Positions 35,401 to 47,258 of a DNA stretch of 64,000 nucleotides are shown in pieces. The notes beneath the pieces were generated by a model. It was not told where the DNA came from. It did no database searches and saw nothing but the letters and a program-made list of their open reading frames with translations. The DNA is from Dicyema japonicum (taxonomy: Eukaryota > Dicyemida > Rhombozoa > Dicyemidae): positions 41,476 to 105,475 of the forward strand of contig RDEW01000013.1 of NCBI GenBank assembly GCA_011109175.1, read 5' to 3'. The translations under genes and the position numbers were made by a program. How positions within the stretch are numbered: position 1 is the first letter of the stretch; each line of letters opens with the position of its first letter.

Positions 35401-35513
35401 AATTCTCTCGATTTTGTTGAGGTCTAGATGGTTACAGTCCTTCTTTCTTGGTATTAGCTTTTTATGGGTTAGTTAATAATAATTTAGAACAAAGTATATA
35501 ATCTAAATACTAT

Positions 35514-36280
35514 TCAGCTATTATCTGAATCACTGGATGTCACCTTCCTCATCTTAGATGAGCTAAATAATAACTCATCCTCACTATCCTCATCCTCACT
35601 ATCCTCATCCGAGTCAGTCGTCTCTTCTATTCTCGCATCTAATGAAATATCCTTGTAACTACTGCTTAATCCATTCGAAATTTGATTAGAATCTTCCTTG
35701 CATTTTGTAGAGCACGAATACTTTTCATCCTCTGTTAGAAGAAATCTAGTCTCTCCACAGGAGGAGCATATAAATGATCGTGATAGAGTAGTCAGTTCTT
35801 TTGTTTTTTTTCGACTAGAATCAATCATATCAGAGCAATATCTGTCATATTCGGTAAAAGAGTAAATAATTCCTAACAACACTGTGGATACTAAAACATC
35901 ATATAAATATCAACTTGACCAAGCTGGTTGCCAAAAGTCATATACGAGCGAAGAGGGAAAAATTGTTTTCTCTTCATTGAGGCAATAAAATCCATTTTTT
36001 TCTGAATTGGGTCATAAAATTACAGTAAAAAAACTGAACTCTGGAGGCTTCATCGGGTAATCATGAGAAAAATATAATTTTCCATGATAGATTCCACCTT
36101 GGAAGTCAGTGTATTGTGGTCCACGAATAGTAAAGTGCCACTCGAACAGATTACCTTCACAAGGCTGAGCGTAGTACAGCTCTGTTGGTTGACTTAACTC
36201 TTGTGCTTCATCTAAAAGGCGGCGTATGGCTATTAATAAATATATATGACACCTAAATTTTTGCTATCTTTATAGTTCAT
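35514..36280 (-). CDS. UBE2J-like E2-fold protein without catalytic Cys (copy 2)
   Basis: Paralogue of the gene at 9499-10243 with introns at the same three places (36230-36252, 36002-36023, 35891-35914; 23, 22, 24 nt). It starts MNYKDSKNLAIRRLLDEAQE and keeps residues closer to canonical UBE2J (FEWHFTIRGP, GGIYHGK, YPMKPPEF). An apparent in-frame TGA in the third exon disappears when the 24-nt intron is removed, restoring WSISTVLLGIIYSF. The active-site region reads LNEEKTIFPS, with no cysteine where UBE2J has KKICLS. A run of seven A after the second acceptor, versus five bases in copy 1, puts the next exon out of frame by 2 nt: either a pseudogene lesion or an assembly error. The acidic tail DSDEDSEDEDSEDE is conserved. 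Confidence 0.8.
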
Positions 36281-36399
36281 TTATTATGTTAATTTATTTA
36301 ATTTATTAACTTAATATTTTATTAAAATCATTTTTAATATTTTATTATTGAAAAAATTTATCAAATTTATAAACGAAGTTTAATCGCACTAAAATGGCC

Positions 36400-37650
36400 T
36401 GAAGATGTCTCTTTACAAAATGCTGTCAACAACCTTGAACAGTATGATGAATGCCCAAACATTTTCATTTATAAAAACTGGAATTCGAAATTGATAAGAT
36501 GGAATGAAGATGAAACGTTCATTGGAAAGCATGAAGAGGTATAGAAACACCAACAGAATAGCCTTGGCAGAATTACGTCTGGTGAGTGTGTCTTTTTGTG
36601 TAATCCTTCTTTTGTACACCATCCATAACATGTGAACTTGTAAAAAATATGGGGCCAAGATACGGCTTCATTTTGTTACCAAATCGACTATGTTTTGTGC
36701 AAACAAAAGTATAAAGGCGCTATGCTTTTGATTGACCAAAAAGCTCTCTTTGTTAGTTCAAGCATAACAGACACAAGTATCCATGTGCACCATGCGGACA
36801 GCTCCATTGATTTGACTTTGAAGCCAGAATCAACCTTCCTATAGTTATGGAATGTTTTCGTTTCAGTCTGCAATGTCAGGCATCTAAGAAATCTTCTTGA
36901 CATAAGAAGGATTATGGTCGCTGGAAAATCCATAATCCACATCCCCCTTATAAGTCCTGCTAAAGAGGGTGAACATAAGGTTAAATCGGGAGAAGTGCAG
37001 CTATCAGTGCTCCTTAATGGGGTTCTTGTGTGTAATTTAAGGTCATTGAGGATAATCATATCAATAAGTCCATTTTCTACAAACTCGCCTTGGCTGTCAG
37101 AAGACTGTGAAGCAAGCAAATGGGGTGTCGGGCATTTAGGTCGCCGCATATTAGAACGTTCTTTAGTACTGAGTGGCAAGGTAGGTTTGGTGTGTAGGAT
37201 TTTGTGCAGGATCCTTTTGGAAGAATGTATAGGCTGATCAAATTAAACCAGAGACGGAAACAGTTCCATTTTGATGGTAATCTGCTCTTTGGTATCTTCT
37301 GAGGCCAAAAGTTCTTTGGTCTGTCGACTCACGTCAATGAAGGGTATACCATTCTTTATAACTGTGAGTAGGCCTCTACCTGGTCTTCCCCGACGGTTCC
37401 TAGGGATTACTGTGTATCCGGAGAGGAAAGGTGTTTGGCGTGGAGGATGGGAGCAAGGTCAGCTCGTTTTGCGGAGAGCTCGAAATTCCAGAATCTTCCT
37501 TTCAATTCCATTTGAATTTAGTTGTAGAATTATTAAGTCTTCACGTGTTCCAGGGTTTGTTTCATTGTCGCCACGTAGGAGAATCAATAGTCCAGAACAC
37601 TGATGACACCAGACTAAGTCGGAGGCAGGTTACGGGAACTTCCAAATGGT
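36400..37650 (-). pseudogene. LINE endonuclease-region fragment
   Basis: Minus-strand frames include NRRGRPGRGLLTVIKNG (about 37350-37410), then an endonuclease-like stretch with STDSCTSPDLTLCSP (about 36950-37000). Many stops. No RT follows, so it is 3'-truncated or fused to other debris. Confidence 0.55.
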
Positions 37651-37744
37651 GGGTAGAAGTTTAAGACTCTCTTCGTTTTTTTATTGAATGGTGACAGCTT
37701 TTCGGGTGAGCCAGAAGACAACGTCAAGCACATAAGATTTAAAA

Positions 37745-37900
37745 TTTTTAAATTAAAATAATTCCAAAGACCAAGGGTAACCAAACTAAGTAATTCCATG
37801 ATTCTGACTCGTTCCAGCGTTCCAGAACTTGTCTCCAGGTAACGAAGTTGTCCCCGGGGAAAGAATAGGTGGATCCTCTTGATGCCGTTCAGCAATTGAG
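37745..37900 (-). mobile_element. LINE 3' tail fragment
   Basis: The block attccaaagaccaagggtaa (from 37760) is the same reversed 3' end as at 23490 and 33171, here with a somewhat longer body. Confidence 0.5.
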
Positions 37901-38079
37901 CGTGTCACCCAATCGAAGTAACCGACAAGGTAGTGAAGATCAAATGGTTATTTTCATCGCAGTTGACACTGAGTATCACAACAGCAGATGTAGCACAAAA
38001 ATTATAAAAAAGACCTCTAAAAAGTTTAACAAAAAAATAATAAAGATTATTAAATTGACACAACTAAAATTATTAGTAT

Positions 38080-38312
38080 CAACCCGGATTCACCGGGAAA
38101 GAAGTTAACAGTAAACAAATAATTAGAGCATCCAGTTTGGACTGTTACAGAAAAAAAGTCCTTTAACATCACACAAGTCCATACCGAAACAGCATTAAAG
38201 GTAAAAGACGAACCTTCCTCGCAGTTGTGGAAACCCCTTCAGTGAGTGGGGGAGAGAAAATGATCCTTTTTCGTGCCACCTGAGACAGGTGAATCACATG
38301 ACGCCTTTCTAG
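38080..38312 (-). mobile_element. Short bipartite LINE-derived (SINE-like) element, copy 1
   Basis: Read on the minus strand it starts with the LINE 5' end (ggcgtcatgtgattcacc), has gatcattttctctcccc as in the LINE leader, and about 200 nt later ends with the LINE 3' block aacttctttcccggtgaatcc. Nothing of EN or RT is present. A homologous copy lies at 50250-50490. Confidence 0.7.
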
Positions 38313-38436
38313 TTGAAAATAGAAGAGGAGGAACAGACAAAACAAACAATCTTAAACCAAATAGCCACATAGCACAACATGGCGCCACGGGCCGAAAAAA
38401 TCTAATATAGCAATTATTAATTTAAAATAATAGTTG

Positions 38437-38995
38437 TTTATTACATTCATTAACAATAAAATGGAGATCGCCTTTCCAGCATATGTGTCATCGCTCTCAA
38501 GTGGAAGCCTTTTGGTCCAAGATATCCTACGTGCTCTTGAAGCTGCAGACTTTCGGCAGTACTGGAGCCCGTGGAATTGGACCGCGGAGACGGGAAAGAC
38601 CGGATGGGTTAACTATCTTTCCGTTCACTGAGGGAAAATCGCTCGTATGGGACTGCACTGTTGTGGATTCTTTCTCGAACTCGATGATACTTAGCTCAGC
38701 GATGTCTGCTCGATCGGCAGCCGATCTGGCCGAGAAAATCAAGATTAAAAAATATGGCTAAATTGGGGACCGTTTTTTTACCGGTGGCAATCGAGACGTC
38801 TGGTGCGGCCGGAAGTATTACAGCCTCTTTCCTGAAGGAAATCGGGGGGAAATTGGCCCACCGCAAGAAAGACGTGCGGTAAGCGGTCTGGCTGAGGCAT
38901 CGAATTGGGATCGCAGTTGTCCGCGGATAACGCTTACTCCCTAATGTCAGCAGCCGTCTCCCCCATAGTTAATAAATAATATTTTATCGTTAATA
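38437..38995 (+). pseudogene. C-terminal nuclease part of PHD-RT retroelement
   Basis: Frames give DILRALEAADF, then RPDGLTIFPFTEGKSLVWDC (about 38600-38660), SARSAADLAEKIKIKKYG, and after shifts VAIETSGAAGS, LKEIGGKLAHRKKDVREAV and AVVRGNAYSLMSA. The RPDG...D pattern is a PD-(D/E)XK-like nuclease core. It is the 3' portion of the family whose 5' portion lies at 61539-64000. Several frameshifts; 3' end similar to 9296-9445. Confidence 0.7.
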
Positions 38996-39139
38996 AATGT
39001 AATAAAAATTATATATTAAAAAATAGTTGTTGTTTATTAAATGAATAAATAATAAATAAAATAATACACTGTGTCAATCCACAAAACGGTGACAAATTAT
39101 TGAGGGAAAAGTGGTTCAAATGGCACGCATTTTTGATTC

Positions 39140-40010
39140 TAATATTTTATTTAATGGTTAAATACTAATGATAACCTAGCAACATCGCACTCGTCATTGC
39201 AAATCAGTTCGATGCCAACCCATCCAGATTGAGATTTTTTGGAAAAGAGGTTGTGTGGTGGTAACAGCTAGCATCACTAAAGTGTTGTCTTGATGGCGCA
39301 ATAAACAGGTTGGATGAAATAAATGCCGTTTCTGAGGGAATAATGATCCCTGACTTTCATTTGTGGTGATTTTGATTCTGCTAGGGAAGATCTTCTTGTC
39401 AAATATAAAAAGATGGTAAAGGACTAGTCAAACTCAGGGATCACAAATTATTTTTAGACCATCACAGGATGCGACAGACCTCACAAAGGACTGTGTTTGG
39501 TGAAGGATTACGCTCAGAAAATAATCGAGTTTATTTTTTAAATAATTTCATAGAAATTTCCCGCTACTTTGGTTTTGAGCTCATTAAATGGGCGGTTTAG
39601 ACCATGTAATGGCATTAATTAACGAATTTTACAAAATTTTCAGATGATAGAGATCTCGGACCCGTTTATGGACTTCTTGGATACTCATGTTTGCTTTGTC
39701 GTCCCTAATGTATCCGTTTTTCCCATTTGAGGAAAAATGTGAGCTCCACGTGGACCGAAGAGTAGCCCGTAAATATTGTGCCATTCTTCCGGTTGGATTT
39801 GCTGTGGGTTGTCTGTGGACAGAGGGTCTTTCGTTGGAATCTGGGAAATACATGGTCTCTTAATTTATAGAAGGAAGAGGGCTAGGTTTTAAGAACCTCG
39901 TTAGCTCATCGAATGAATTTCGGGACGAGTCCACGGATGTAGTTAAATTCCACAGCGATACTCCGTTTTTATGGTCCATGGAGTTTGATGGCATTGATGA
40001 CTGCATTAAT
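39140..40010 (-). other. Possible host exons, unrecognised
   Basis: Minus-strand frames such as NPTGRMAQYLRATLRSTW (39629-39853) and one ending DVARLSLVFNH near 39160 look partly coding and are separated by GT...AG pairs, but I could not join them into one frame or name a family. Confidence 0.25.
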
Positions 40011-40115
40011 ATTAACTTAATTTAATTTTAATGATTTGGTTATTTTTGATGTTTGATAAAAAAATTCAAAAATTAATTATAATTTATATTTTATATAAAT
40101 TTTGAATAGCCTCTT

Positions 40116-40496
40116 ATGAAAATTTGAATAGCTTGATCGGGTATGTTGTCCTCAATCACCATTCTTTGTGTTTCTTACAAAGAACCATTGAACTTATTGA
40201 GCGGTGGTCTTGTGGGAGACACAGAACCGGACCGACTACTCTGGAGACCCTCATTAAACAAAACTCCGGCATGCGGGAAGGTGGCCCTGCAAATACAGTC
40301 AGCCGCCCTGTACGAGCTTGTGTGGGTACGAGGGAGGAGCACCGGGAAAGAATGAGGATTCGTGATAGTTAGTTTTGGTTTTACTGTGACTTGGGTGTTA
40401 AATAAATAAATAAAATGAAAATTTGAATAGCTTGATCGGGTATGTTGTCCTCAATCACCAATCCTTGTGTTTCTACAAAGAACCAGTGAACTTATT
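40116..40496 (+). repeat. LINE 3' fragment between ~83-bp direct repeats
   Basis: Bases 40116-40198 recur at 40415-40496 with a few differences, and the 216 nt between them are a LINE 3' end coding RACVGTREEHRERM and ending GTTAAATAAATAAATA. The repeat is best read as a very long target-site duplication made on insertion. Confidence 0.8.
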
Positions 40497-41018
40497 TTGG
40501 GGGAGGGTCATCCATACGGAGGAATCCCGATCATTCTAGAATAAGTAATCTGCAGAAAACAAATCCGAAAGACTGCGGGATCGCTGTCGGAACACCGAAG
40601 GAGAGTTTAGAAATTACTAGAAGCTGTGATCACTTAATTAGTTTGGTTTTGGGCTTCTTTCTTGCTGATCTTTGGGTTGAACGGCAAACGTAAGAATGTC
40701 AACAATTCATAAGGACAACGTATAATTTTGCCTTTACCCCATGTGTATCACTAACAGTCAAACAAAAAAGCTATAACAGACGCAAATCCAATATTTGAGA
40801 ACTATAATAGACTGTAAACTCTACCCTATTGACCACCTAATTGGAAGACAAAATCATGCCTTTGAATGATCACCTCGAAATACTGAGATTCAACGACAAC
40901 TCGACTTTAAACCGTCCAATTTTCCCACCACTCAAATCCACTAACCCGTTGGACCTTCAATGACTTCAAAGAACACTCAGGAAAATTTTTTTCGTCTTTC
41001 TACTGGAAGTGGTCACAT
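40497..41018 (+). other. LINE tail and unassigned DNA
   Basis: At about 40570-40690 another LINE 3' end is visible (gtgatcacttaattagtttg). The remainder shows nothing. The last 17 bases (41002-41018) are the left target duplication of the next element. Confidence 0.4.
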
Positions 41019-41457
41019 TTATTTATTTAATAACCCCGAGAAGGGAACAACAAGAAAGAAGGAGTAAACCAACTAATTCAGTGATCCCGGTACACCTAAA
41101 AATGATCGAGAGGTTGATCTTATGTTCCTCCAGAGTACCCACGGCTTTCTTGTAGCGACGACGATCACCTTTCATTAAAATTTGAAGAGGGGTGGGTTTT
41201 TTCTCAATTTACGTGTATTTGAGGCTTCTAGTCTTGAATGGAAGAAACGACTTGTTTCGTGACCACACAAACCGATGAAACCGGAGCCGTTGTTTTCGAT
41301 TGAGATTGGCCAAGCATTGGGGAAAGATCGGCAGGTAAATGCTAGCGTGGCGTCATGTGGTTCACCTTTTATGGTGGGCTTAGTATTAAATAAAACCAAA
41401 AAGAACCATTTTCTCTTCCCCATCCAGACTCCTCGTATGCCTAGATGGTATACCTCA
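41019..41457 (-). mobile_element. Twin-primed (5'-inverted) LINE copy
   Basis: From 41019 to about 41341 the minus strand carries a LINE 3' end (tail, 3' UTR and RT C-terminal coding, as at 6000-6330). Directly next to it, 41344-41457 is the LINE 5' end in the opposite orientation. The whole is flanked by a perfect 17-bp duplication actggaagtggtcacat (41002-41018 and 41458-41474). This order is what twin priming produces: the 3' cDNA first, the 5' end inverted, the middle lost. Confidence 0.85.
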
Positions 41458-41474
41458 ACTGGAAGTGGTCACAT

Positions 41475-42344
41475 GAGATGAGACAGGTGCTCCTTCTCTT
41501 CACTAAAGTCTCGATTGTGGTGGAATCTTGCATTAAGGACGAAACCTTTGTGATAATTCCATTCACTACGGAAAGGAAGTCCTTGATTAGAGTAAGAGGG
41601 TTTTAATATTACATACTAGGACATTTATCCATGAAAGTACAACGCCAATATTTTTAATACAAAAATCACAACTTAAGCAACAAAAAAGTTTAAAACAGTT
41701 ATTTATGTTTAAAACTCATCCACGTCTTACTATAATCTCCACCCATCTCGTACAACTTTTGTAGAACCACAACACTTGGAACTTTAAAAACATACGAAAG
41801 GGCCTAATTCGTTATAAACAATGATTACATTAACATTTTTCATAATAAATTGTAGTTCTAGTAGACGAGCCGAATTTTCAGAACCGTCATGTGATTGGGT
41901 TTCATATTCAATAGACAAATTATTATGAGGGTTCAAATATTCACAATTTTCGTTATAATAATTAAAATTCTAATAAAAATAATTAAGTGAAAATAAAATA
42001 ATAAGAAAGGCGGGAAACTTCGTTTGCTGTGAAGTGGTCAATGTTACAAGTAATTGGAAACTGTGAACTGCTGCATTTAGTTCTTTTAGTATACTCTAAT
42101 ATCCTTGGCTTAGTTTTGTTGTCATTTACTAGGAATTGAGTGCTAGGTGGTTGTTAATAAAGACTACCAGATATTTGTGATGTCTGCATAGTTTGGTGTG
42201 ATGTTGATTGTCGGATTCATTTTATTCATATTAAAATTTCTATATTCAAAATATTTTGTATTAAATTTTAACTATTAAAATTTTATAATAAAAATTAATT
42301 ACATTTTTGATCATTGTGTCATCGAGATCTCGGTACCAACAAAC
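41475..42344. other. No gene seen
   Basis: AT-rich interval without a defensible frame. Confidence 0.35.
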
Positions 42345-43650
42345 ATCGGAGATTCTTTCATAATAAGCATATGCACACCCTCTCTTTCCTGACAGATCTT
42401 AAAAATTGTGGAGATCTGAACTGGCATGTTTCAAGCATTAACTTGCAGACAGGATGAAGAATTTCTTAATGCCTAACATGGAGAACTTGATAATTCTAAA
42501 CAACCTAATAACGATAATAAGAACATAATAAAGGCAAATGAAGTACAGCATCACCCAACACTACACTCACCTTCCCCAACATCGACCCATTCGTCAGTAG
42601 GTCTGTGCTTTAGGGCTTTGTGACCGAACCTATTCTTCTAAGAGGGGAAATCTTCACTGTGAAGAAACCACCTCTGATCATGATTTACAAGAACATCGAA
42701 TGGGAGAAATTGTCACTGGATTCAACAACCTCGAGAGCTTAAGTCACTCAACAACGTGGTATCTTATTTCAAAAAAATAGTGGGAGAAAGAATGAGAAGA
42801 AAGTCACCTTCAAAGAAGAACATATTATCTATAAAAGTCTAATTAATCAAAGGAACCATTAAAAAAGCCTTCAAATGGAAACCAAATAAGTCAGAAAGAG
42901 TATCTCGAAAAGGACATTGTGAAAAAAGTCAGAAAGAGGTAGGATGTTTATTCAGGCTTACAATCTTTGGGAAAGTAAACTGGTTTCCCGAGTATAGGGA
43001 ATAGGCTTCGCCCTTTCTCAACTAAGAGAATGCATCATTGTGGCAATCTAGCCAGCAGCCAAAGTGAAATGAATACAATAATGAAATACTGTGCAAGTAT
43101 TAGCTATATAGAGAATTCTTCCTTGGCTTCATAAACCCATACCTAGCTCCACTCAAATACTTTTCACTTGAAAGATTCGAAAGTGTTATCCAAGCCCATA
43201 ACAAACCTATTCCTCCATTCCAGAAGGTATACCAATTTAGTCCTCAAAAAGTGGACCCCGACGCCTTCGCCGCATTAGCACAGTTTATAAATTTTTTCGA
43301 TTAAATGAGTTAACGAAAAATAAGAAATAAATTAATCCTAGGAGCTTGAATTGCCAGACTAAATCCTCTGCGAATAGCTATCGATATACTCTCGAAGCCA
43401 TCCAGTCTCACGTAGATCCTTGGTGACCATTTGGATCATTGAGCCTTTCCAGACTAGATCTTTCCATTATAAGAAGACCAAACCTGGCAAAATAAACCTA
43501 AATAAAATCCAAGACTTTCAATCCATAGTTGCCAAAACCCTCCTTCGAGGTCCTCGTTAGGAAAATGGGCGTACGATTTATCACCCACATTTATTTGATG
43601 ACACAATAATGGAATGGAAGAACATCAAGCGAATGTAAGGAGGTTACTGA
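42345..43650 (+). pseudogene. Decayed LINE, EN to RT
   Basis: GDLNWHV (about 42415-42435) and MENLIILNNL mark the endonuclease; further degenerate linker and RT C-terminal blocks follow (LNKIQDFQSIVAKTLLRG near 43500). Stops are dense. The 3' limit lies next to the BCCIP stop codon. Confidence 0.55.
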
Positions 43651-43658
43651 GAAAGGGA

Positions 43659-44541
43659 TTACCAAATGCACGTGTCTTTCTCATAATAAATAACTGTGAT
43701 TCTTGGTCTATTAATGTCCCTGATTTCCCGACCTACCCAAAGAGTAAGATACACCAAATATTCATTATTAAAAAAGCAATCAATGACAGTCATAAATTTA
43801 TCAGTACTCAACATGAAATAAGACAAATCCTCATCTGCACAGCTATAATCAGAACTCTGTAAAGTTACAATAACAAGTACCTCCAAAATACGTCTTTCAC
43901 CCTTAAAAACCTCATCATCATCTAATTATTACATAGAATGCAAACCAGGGACATTCCGAACATAAACAATGGTGTCGTACAAATTTGATAAACTCAAGTC
44001 ATCAGCCAGACTTCGAAATGCCTGAGGAATGAGATCCCCAGACATTGGGATTATTCCTCCCATGATGAACAATCCGGGCTTTCTGGTTGAAATGTCAACT
44101 GCCGGATGTTTACTAACAAAAGTAGTCTCAAAGGAATTCCTTAGGGATTTGGCTCGAAAGTCCTCGGAATTATATACAATGATACTAGCAAGTCAAATAC
44201 ACAAAGAAATGAGAATACGATATCTTCGGGGTCATCAGAGTCTTGTTCCCATATAAATTTAAATATAGTACCTTTAGAGTAAATCCAACGTTTGATTCAC
44301 AAATCAATGAGGACAAACCCAATAAATCAGACTTTTCAAGATTAAAAATCTGCAATTCCGAAATAAGTCTACATTTGAAATGAGCGATTGAATAAATTCT
44401 CTGTCTGACTCGGCGAATGGGAAGGCTTCGAAATCGATTTCTATTAACTGGATATTTTCATAAAATAAGCGCAACCTGAGGTTTAGTTGAAGCCTCTGAT
44501 GACTCAACAACACGTTGCCTTTTACGTTCAGACATTTTCAT
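43659..44541 (-). CDS. BCCIP: BCCIP orthologue
   Basis: Seven exons and six introns (44448-44475, 44350-44372, 44272-44318, 44163-44185, 43922-43945, 43857-43880; 28, 23, 47, 23, 24, 24 nt) give 237 residues. Landmarks match BCCIP in order: a basic start MKMSERKRQRVVES, IEIDFEAFPFAESD, then FIWEQDSDDPEDIVFSFLCV, STRKPGLFIMGGIIPM, and YFMLSTDKFMTVID near the end. BCCIP binds BRCA2 and p21 in animals and acts in genome stability and ribosome assembly. The last residues after CFFNNEYL are unlike other BCCIPs, and a further 29-nt intron there is possible. The stop codon lies next to LINE debris, so the 3' end may have been altered by an insertion. Confidence 0.85.
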
Positions 44542-44609
44542 ACAGCATGCTTTTTTATTTATTTATTAATTATTTATTTTTTATATTTATAATATAATTT
44601 TATAAATTA

Positions 44610-45360
44610 ATGTTGAATGGGCATCGTGGGATTCTATTGTACTTTAAAAAATTTGTGACCATTCTCAGTCGACCACGGAAATTAAGCGATTCTAGCTCAA
44701 CATTGAACCCCTCGTATATTTGTCTAATCGTAAAACCTGGAAAAACGAATAAGGACCCGCTTCATAAAGCCAGTTCTAGCTTACGTGTTCAACGTGAAGA
44801 ATCTTGTCCATTCAAAAATCTGGGATATTTTGTTAAATGTGTCGTTCAAAAATGGTTTAAAGGATCGGTTTACTTATTCTCATTCTCCAGCCCAATTTTA
44901 TCGGGCTCTTGGACAAACCTGGTTCTGTTCATTTATATCCACGTGGTATTCAACACAGTCCAGAGAAAGATTCTCATCTGAAAATTTTACAAAATTTTAA
45001 ACTTTGGGTAGCTAACTTTTTTAGTGTCTGAAGGGATGTCTTTGGGAATTCAAGCTTTTTAAAAACTGTTCCCATTGGTCGGCAATATCTCTTCTCTTGT
45101 TCAGCCTATTATTAGCAAACCTTCTCTTATATCGGACGATGAAGACAATATATTCATTATTTATCCCGGCGGGATTATTGGACATTCATACTATTGGGAC
45201 ATCGAGTCCGCCAATGTGATTACAACAGCAATCATCGTCTAACGCTTGGATAAAGGACCGCCATCAATTGAGTTACCAAGAAAATCAATTTTGTCGAACT
45301 TTCGGAAAGCTGATCGTTCGAAAACCCCCTGACTGAGATTATTGTTTCGTTTCACATTCT
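44610..45360 (+). pseudogene. LINE RT fragment
   Basis: KPGKTNKDPLH (about 44732-44765) marks RT block 1, followed by degenerate blocks and an apparent LLLANLLLY palm remnant near 45115. Frames shift repeatedly. Confidence 0.5.
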
Positions 45361-45689
45361 TTGTTAACAGTTAATAAAGAACAAAAGAGTTATGGGTGGT
45401 GAAAGAAGATATCAACAAATAAAGCATCCTTGAAATACTTAAACTATTGATAAACTGGAGATCAAGTGGTTGTGATGAGGTGTAAAGATTCACCTCAATC
45501 CAAAAAGTTCACTTGAATTAGTGGACAAATTGTAACAATTGTAAATCAGCCAAGAAAACTTTTGATCACGTGAAAAGATGTCGACGAATAAATAATGACT
45601 CTGAGGTGCAAACAAAGTTGAACTTGTATCTCCATCAGCAATACGGGATAAAGTCCCTGTGAAGGTTATCAGTGTGTCGTATGACATGG

Positions 45690-46090
45690 CAAGGATTTTA
45701 AGGTTCGTTGAAGAAGCTATAGGCACGTACCCCACGAATAAAGTGAAGATAGATTTTGATGTCGACACACTCAGTAGAGTAAATGAAAGCTAGTTGGTCC
45801 TTGACTTCCCCGGTCGCCAAGGAGGAGGATGTGTCCCTAAAGGCGATGATGATATCGTCTGCATGGGACAGGAGTAGTGTGTTGAGATCGTCAATCTGGG
45901 GGACGTCATGATAATTAAGCAAAATCGGAAAGACCCATGAGGAACTCCATTTGGTAACAGTTGGAATCTCCACCTGCCGTTTACCGAACATATTCTCTCA
46001 CGCCATCCGGACAGGAACTCGTCGATAGCTGATTCATCTTATGTCGGACCTGAAGTAGATCCAGGTATTTTTGTATTCTCCATTCGTCTC
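45690..46090 (-). pseudogene. LINE RT palm fragment
   Basis: Minus-strand frame with LSHADDIIIAFRD (about 45840-45880), a YADD box altered to HADD, preceded by a degenerate PILLNYHDVPQ block. Confidence 0.6.
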
Positions 46091-46426
46091 CGTACGACCA
46101 ATACTGTGTTTTTTAAGTTAATATATCATTTTCATTTCTACATTGAGAGCAGTCAGAAAAGTTGAATAATTAATCATCAATGATCGATTCTGTTTTATTT
46201 TCAGTTTTTTCATATTATTTATTGTACAATAAAATGTAACGTTTAGCATCATTTTTATTAAAGTTCCTATCGTTTTTTATTATTAAGCATTTTAACGGGT
46301 CTTTCATCGATAAAATGTCATGTGGCTCGCCGATGACGTGGTGGCATTTGGAATAAAGGAGCTACACTTTCCCTATCCTTACGGGATAAACCAACAATGA
46401 AGGCCTCTGCCGTTTTGATAGCGTCA

Positions 46427-46900
46427 CTAAATTTTTTCAAGTCTTAAAACAAACTTTTTTTTAAATTTTATCATTTCAACACTTTCTATGGAAACATAGT
46501 TTTTCCACCTGCTGAAAAAATTCTCAATTGGACTGAGAAATGACGAGTAAGGGGTAATGGAACATGGAGAGTGTCCGTAAGATGATGAATACAGGCGGCT
46601 ATTCAATTCCCTCTCATAACAAAGATTTTTTAAAGATTCCGGAAAATTAGTCATTGTTGCAATTTCTGGTTCTGATGGCTCCTACAGAAATATAGGTAGA
46701 AGATCCTGAAATAGCTCTTCCTAGTCTTGATCTTTTGAGAATTTGCCCTCATTATAGTTTCATGATGTTCTTTTATCCAAAAATATATTTGTTTTTCTTC
46801 CAATGTTAATGAGTAAAAAGTGACGTTAATGGTCGGGAAACCCTTATACCTTCGATCCAGCACGATTCCGTGGTAACCATTCGACCACAACACACCTTAC
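46427..46900 (-). pseudogene. Tc1/IS630-like DDE transposase fragment
   Basis: The end YSSFLSPIENFFSRWKNYV is the conserved C-terminal DDE_3 motif. A second copy of the same sequence lies in the opposite orientation at 58320-58680, where frames are more decayed. Confidence 0.65.
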
Positions 46901-47258
46901 AACTCAAACAATTAATTTCGAAGGATTTAACCCAGTGATCTTAGAGGTGATAATAATGGATATTTCTACAGATGAAGAAGATTCTTGACATTGTGACCAA
47001 ATAATTTAATCCTCTCAGCCAACTCAATAATATTTTTAAATTTAATTGTTCCATTCTTTTTTCTATGTAATTCTTAATATCCGCCTTGGCATTTTAAAAT
47101 AGTCATTGAATATACAGTCAACCCTCTCTATAGTAAACAAAATGCCACGTAAAAAACGATGTTCACTAATCTTCAATAGTGAACAAAAAATAGAACAAGG
47201 AATTAAAATAACAATCAACAATAGTATAGTAATTACAAAGATAAATTAGATGCTTTTT
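46901..47258. other. Intergenic with pogo-like terminus
   Basis: tacagtcaaccctctctata at about 47114 resembles a pogo/Tigger terminal repeat next to TA. A similar terminus lies at 59152. No partner end was found. Confidence 0.4.

Noticed and set aside
35903-35908. In-frame TGA in UBE2J copy 2, suggesting a pseudogene or recoding
   Set aside because: The codon lies across a 24-nt GT...AG intron conserved in position with copy 1; removal restores the family sequence.
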